From Roseiflexaceae bacterium (GTDB taxonomy: Bacteria; Chloroflexota; Chloroflexia; Chloroflexales; Roseiflexaceae): DNA of 9,339 nt. The notes below the pieces were generated by a model. It had not been told where the DNA came from, did not search any database, and saw only the letters and a list, made by a program, of their open reading frames with translations. The DNA is taken from contig JACMIM010000718.1 in NCBI GenBank assembly GCA_014381165.1, forward strand, positions 1 through 9,339, written 5' to 3'. The position numbers were made by a program, and so were the translations under genes. Below are positions 6,394-9,339 of the stretch, piece after piece. Every line of letters begins with the position of its first letter. The stretch's first letter is position 1.

Positions 6394-6399
6394 AAAAAC

Positions 6400-7050
6400 A
6401 TGCAACAACTAATCGACGGTGCCCGCTACATCTTCAACAACCCCGCGCTGATGCTGCGGCTGACCGGGGAATCGCTGTGGGTGGCGCTGGCCTCGCTGGG
6501 CATCGCACTGCTGATCGCGCTGCCGCTGGGTGTACTGATCGCGCGGCGGCCCGCGCTGCGTGGCCCGGTGCTGGGCGTGTTGAGTGTAATCTACACCATT
6601 CCAAGTCTGGCCATGCTGGTGTTGCTGTTGCCGCTAACCCGGCTCGGCCCCCAGACGGCGATTGTTGCGCTGGTGCTGTATTCCCAGGTGGTGCTGGTGC
6701 GCAACACGCTGCTCGGTTTGACCAGCATCGACCCAGCAGTGATCGAAGCGGCACGCGGCATGGGCATGAGCGAGGCCCAGCGCCTGCTGAAAGTCGAGCT
6801 ACCGCTGGCGCTGCCGCTGATTGTGGCCGGTGTACGCATCGCCACGCTTTCGATTCTGGGCATCGGCACGATCGCGGCGCTGATTAATGCTGGCGGGCTG
6901 GGTACGCTGCTGTTTCAAGGCGTTTCCAGCGGCCAACGTGCCAAGATTGTCGCCGGCAGCTTGGCCGTAGCCGCGCTCGCGCTCGTCACCAACCAGGCGC
7001 TGCGCCTGCTCGAACTTCAGGTCTCGCGCCCGCTGCGCGAGGACGGGTGA
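6400..7050 (+). CDS. OpuC/OsmF-type ABC importer permease (second permease)
   Basis: A 216-residue inner-membrane permease, partner of the permease at the head of the operon. Together they would form a heterodimeric channel. Hydrophobic segments include LWVALASLGIALLIALPLGV (26-45), SLAMLVLLLPL and a C-terminal GSLAVAALALV. The EAA loop EAARGMGMSEAQ lies at 116-127, followed by VELPLALPLI and LINAGGLGTL. Alignment by eye with the first permease is continuous over this region. The only reasonable start is ATG 6400, which has no Shine-Dalgarno sequence: the six bases before it (AAAAAC) follow directly on the family C repeat. Translation may depend on coupling to the ATPase gene. The gene ends 33 bases before the stop of the convergent peptidase gene. 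Confidence 0.9.
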   Translation: MQQLIDGARYIFNNPALMLRLTGESLWVALASLGIALLIALPLGVLIARRPALRGPVLGVLSVIYTIPSLAMLVLLLPLTRLGPQTAIVALVLYSQVVLVRNTLLGLTSIDPAVIEAARGMGMSEAQRLLKVELPLALPLIVAGVRIATLSILGIGTIAALINAGGLGTLLFQGVSSGQRAKIVAGSLAVAALALVTNQALRLLELQVSRPLREDG

Positions 7051-7052
7051 GC

Positions 7053-7075
7053 ACGCAGGGGTTGGCCCCGCGTTT
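7053..7075 (+). terminator. Possible weak terminator between convergent genes
   Basis: ACGC (7053-7056) and GGGG (7058-7061) pair with CCCC (7066-7069) and GCGT (7070-7073) around a TTGG loop, with one bulged A (7057). Only three T residues follow, so it is a weak intrinsic terminator for the importer operon. It occupies most of the 33-base convergent gap. Confidence 0.4.
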
Positions 7076-7083
7076 ACAGTTCG

Positions 7084-8997
7084 TTAGCCGATCAGGTGCT
7101 GCTCGAACAGTGCAAGCCAACGCCGCATGCGGTCGAGCTGGTGCAGGCGCTCGCTGATGCTGTGGCCCTCGCGCGGGTAGCTGACCAACTCGACCGGCAC
7201 GCCATGGTCTTTCAAGGCGCGAAAGAACTCATAGCCCTGGTCGAGCGGCACCACCCGATCGTGCTCGCCGTGCAAGATCAGCGTGGGAGTGGAGACCCGC
7301 TCGACGGCGCTGATCGGCGAGCGTTGGTCGTAGATGCCGCCCTGCCGGTAGGGGTTGGCGCGCATTGCGACACGATCCCACAGGCCAATCTCGGCTGCGC
7401 CGTGGAACGAGCGCCAGTTGACGATCGCCGCGCCGACCAGGGCGGCCTTGAAGCGTTGGGTCTGGCCGATCGCCCATGCGGCCATGAAGCCGCCGTAGCT
7501 CCAGCCGCCGATGCCGAGCCGTTCGCCATCGGCGATGCCCGCCGCAATCAGGTGATCGACACCGCTGATGATATCCTGATAGTCCATTCCACCAAAATCG
7601 CCGATATTCGATTCGAGAAACGGCAGGCCCCAGCCATTCGACCCGCGTGGGTTGGGCAGAAACACGGCCATTCCCTTGCCAGCTAGCAACTGGAGGCCAC
7701 GGCTGGCCACGTAGTAGGTGTGCGTGTACAGCCAAGCTGGCCCGCCATGAACCCAGGCCACAAGTGGCACAGGCTGGCCGCTGGCATAGCCAACGGGCAG
7801 GATCAGCAGTCCCTGCATCGCGCGCCCGTCAGTGCTGTTCCAGCAGATTGTGCGGGTTTCGCCGATCGCCAGCTCGCCAGCCAGCTCGCTGTGCAGGTGC
7901 GTCAGCTGGCGGAACTCCAGCGCATCGGTAGGAGCGGCCACATACAGCTCCTGGGCTGTGCGCGCGTCGGCGCGGATCACGGCCAGCGTGCCGTCCATTG
8001 CCAGGTGCGCCGCCGCGTGGCTTTCGTTGAAGGCCACCTCGCCGCGCCAGCGCGTCGCCCGCTCGCCGCTGGCCCGGTCGATCCGCCCAACCGCAGCTTG
8101 GCCCTGCTCATAGGCCAGAAAATCGACTGTCGCGCCATCCGGGCTGTGGCGGTACCACCAAATACTGCCCGCATAACCGCTGCTCAGCGAGACCGGCGGC
8201 TCGCCATCGTTGCCTGCCAGCGGTGCCAGCAGCAACTCGCCGGCATTGATACCCCGGTCACTCCAGATACCACTGAGGAATGTCACGGTTTTGCCATCGG
8301 GCGAGCGGGGCATGGCGTAGCACTTTTCCGGCGCACGGTGGATGGTACGCGGCAGCCCGCCCTCCGGCCCGACATAAGCGATCGCTGCGTCGAACCACGA
8401 CCACTCATACGGCTCGCTGCTGGTCAGCAGCGCAAAGCCGCCATCCGGTGCCCAGCCAAACTCCCAAACGTGTACATCGCCACTGGTAACTTGGCGGGTC
8501 GCGCCGCTGGCCAGATCGGCTGTCCAGACGCGCTGCCAGGCGTGGTGCCGCTCGAACTCCTGCGCGTCGTCGCCGCGCTCACGGCGCGCGGCCAGCTCAA
8601 CTGGCGCGGGGTCGGTCATCAGAAAGGCCAGCTGGCTGCCATCGGGCGACCATGCCAGCTCGTCGATCTCGCCCGAAAGTGCGGTCAATTGGCGGGCCTC
8701 GCCGCCATCGCGTGGCAGCAGAAACACCTGCGTTCGTTCGCCAACCCGATCTGAAAGAAAGGCCAGCGTGCGGCCATCGGGCGACCAGCGCGGTGCCCAA
8801 TCGGCGCGCGCCCCACTGGTAAACTGACGGGCCTCGCCAGCGCCGGTCGGCACGATCCAGATGTGGCTCCGGGTAAAGTCGCGATACTCTTTGTAGGCAT
8901 CGCTGCGTACAAACGCGGCCAGCGTGCCATCTGGCGACAGCTGAAGGTCGAGCAGCGAGGAAAACCCGAGCACATCCTCGGGTGTGATAGATCGCAT
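7084..8997 (-). CDS. S9 family (prolyl oligopeptidase-type) serine peptidase
   Basis: A 637-residue peptidase resembling acylaminoacyl-peptidases (S9C). The N-terminal beta-propeller is marked by repeated SPDG blades: LSPDGTLAAFV near 20, WSPDGRTLAFLSD near 71, WSPDGSQLAF near 116, and more. The C-terminal alpha/beta-hydrolase domain has the nucleophile elbow GGWSYGG (S500), HGEHDRVVP (D580) and REGHS (H612). These residues match a complete Ser-Asp-His triad. Such enzymes cleave short peptides or remove N-terminal blocked residues; the substrate here is unknown. Start: ATG 8997, with GGAG six bases upstream. An in-frame ATG at 9069 would add 24 residues, largely repeat-encoded and hydrophobic, that mimic a signal peptide. 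With the chosen start the protein is cytosolic. It is convergent with the importer operon and has no obvious functional link to it. Confidence 0.93.
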   Translation of the reverse strand: MRSITPEDVLGFSSLLDLQLSPDGTLAAFVRSDAYKEYRDFTRSHIWIVPTGAGEARQFTSGARADWAPRWSPDGRTLAFLSDRVGERTQVFLLPRDGGEARQLTALSGEIDELAWSPDGSQLAFLMTDPAPVELAARRERGDDAQEFERHHAWQRVWTADLASGATRQVTSGDVHVWEFGWAPDGGFALLTSSEPYEWSWFDAAIAYVGPEGGLPRTIHRAPEKCYAMPRSPDGKTVTFLSGIWSDRGINAGELLLAPLAGNDGEPPVSLSSGYAGSIWWYRHSPDGATVDFLAYEQGQAAVGRIDRASGERATRWRGEVAFNESHAAAHLAMDGTLAVIRADARTAQELYVAAPTDALEFRQLTHLHSELAGELAIGETRTICWNSTDGRAMQGLLILPVGYASGQPVPLVAWVHGGPAWLYTHTYYVASRGLQLLAGKGMAVFLPNPRGSNGWGLPFLESNIGDFGGMDYQDIISGVDHLIAAGIADGERLGIGGWSYGGFMAAWAIGQTQRFKAALVGAAIVNWRSFHGAAEIGLWDRVAMRANPYRQGGIYDQRSPISAVERVSTPTLILHGEHDRVVPLDQGYEFFRALKDHGVPVELVSYPREGHSISERLHQLDRMRRWLALFEQHLIG

Positions 8998-9031
8998 GGT
9001 AAGCTCCGTAGCAATGGCGGAACGAACAAGG

Positions 9032-9080
9032 CAGGGCAGGAAGAACAAAGAACAAAGAATAAAGAACAAAGAATAAAGAA
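9032..9080 (+). repeat. Family A repeat array upstream of the peptidase gene
   Basis: CAGGGCAGGAAGAACAAAG starts at 9032 and is followed by alternating AGAACAA and AGAATAA units. The same 19 bases recur at 9167 and 9281, each followed by AGAACAAAGAATAAAG. On the - strand these units are open in the peptidase frame and create a spurious hydrophobic N-terminal extension. I could not pick a convincing peptidase promoter within it. Confidence 0.8.
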
Positions 9081-9306
9081 CATAAGACGCTAATGTGACG
9101 AAACGGATCGCGCTTCGCGGGTCGCGTGTCCCCCCGGCGATGAAGCGCCGGACTATTGGGTTCGCTCAGGGCAGGAAGAACAAAGAATAAAGAACATAAG
9201 ACGCTGATGTGACGAAACGGATCGCGCTTCGCGGGTCGCGTGTCCCCCCGGCGATGAAGCGCCGGGCTATTGGGTTCGCTCAGGGCAGGAAGAACAAAGA
9301 ATAAAG
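9062..9306 (+). repeat. 114-bp tandem duplication with a partial third copy
   Basis: Positions 9062-9175 and 9176-9289 align without gaps and differ at only two positions (9092 A versus 9206 G; 9152 A versus 9266 G). A third copy begins at 9290 and stops matching after 9306. Each unit holds AGAACAA/AGAATAA repeats, a CGCG-CTT-CGCG hairpin (9109-9119 in copy one), and the REP-like palindrome CCGGCG-ATGAAG-CGCCGG. There is no good reading frame in it. The unit boundaries fall in the shared CAGGGCAGGAAGAACAAAG sequence, which points to duplication by recombination or slippage between these copies. The last 33 bases (9307-9339) show nothing I can assign. Confidence 0.9.
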
Positions 9307-9339
9307 GTAATTACTCAGGTCATAGCTGGCCGATGCTAC

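Noticed and set aside
7720..8754. Long + strand open frame of 344 codons opposite the peptidase
   Set aside because: It is antisense to a peptidase with a complete catalytic triad. It is rich in Arg/Ala/Gln with no recognisable domain, as expected for high-GC shadow frames.
9062..9306. CRISPR-like array
   Set aside because: The unit is 114 bp, the copies are directly contiguous with no variable spacers, there are only two full copies, and no cas gene is present.

Overview
The window is high-GC bacterial DNA with seven protein-coding genes. Their junctions are crowded with short tandem and inverted repeats. The style fits the Chloroflexota, most likely class Chloroflexia (Roseiflexus or Kouleothrix relatives): Ala/Thr/Pro/Gly-rich lipoprotein linkers, S9 peptidases, and many 7-8 bp intergenic repeats. 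This is an inference from style; there is no rRNA or other marker to fix the taxon.

Layout. 1-139: non-coding, small palindromes. 140-685 (+): histidine phosphatase. 686-872: a convergent gap with a 7-bp repeat array and a REP-like palindrome. 873-1691 (-): an endonuclease III-like DNA glycosylase, with one repeat element embedded inside the gene and another forming its C-terminus. 1692-1764: a near-perfect hairpin made of 8-bp units. 1795-3192 (-): purF, the first committed enzyme of purine synthesis. 3193-3474: a divergent control region with extended -10 promoters. 3475-7050 (+): a four-gene osmoprotectant/quaternary-amine ABC importer of OpuC/OsmF type, in the order permease, binding lipoprotein, ATPase, permease. 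7084-8997 (-): an S9 prolyl-oligopeptidase-type serine peptidase, convergent with the importer. 8998-9339: repeats, including a 114-bp tandem duplication.

How the genes work together. The importer is a complete functional unit. The lipoprotein captures ligand outside the membrane, the two EAA-motif permeases form the channel, and the ATPase, which carries a short regulatory tail, powers it. purF and the glycosylase lie in the same direction, divergent from the importer, and may share the purF promoter. The phosphatase and the peptidase show no clear link to the others.

The notable layer is the repeats. At least five repeat families sit at gene junctions, mostly as a direct arm followed by an inverted arm. 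Several supply the stop codon of the upstream gene, end a few bases before the next start codon, or form the first or last residues of a reading frame. The three genes that start just after such an arm have no Shine-Dalgarno sequence, whereas the phosphatase, the first permease, the lipoprotein and the peptidase do. I see no RNA gene, insertion sequence, CRISPR array or phage gene.
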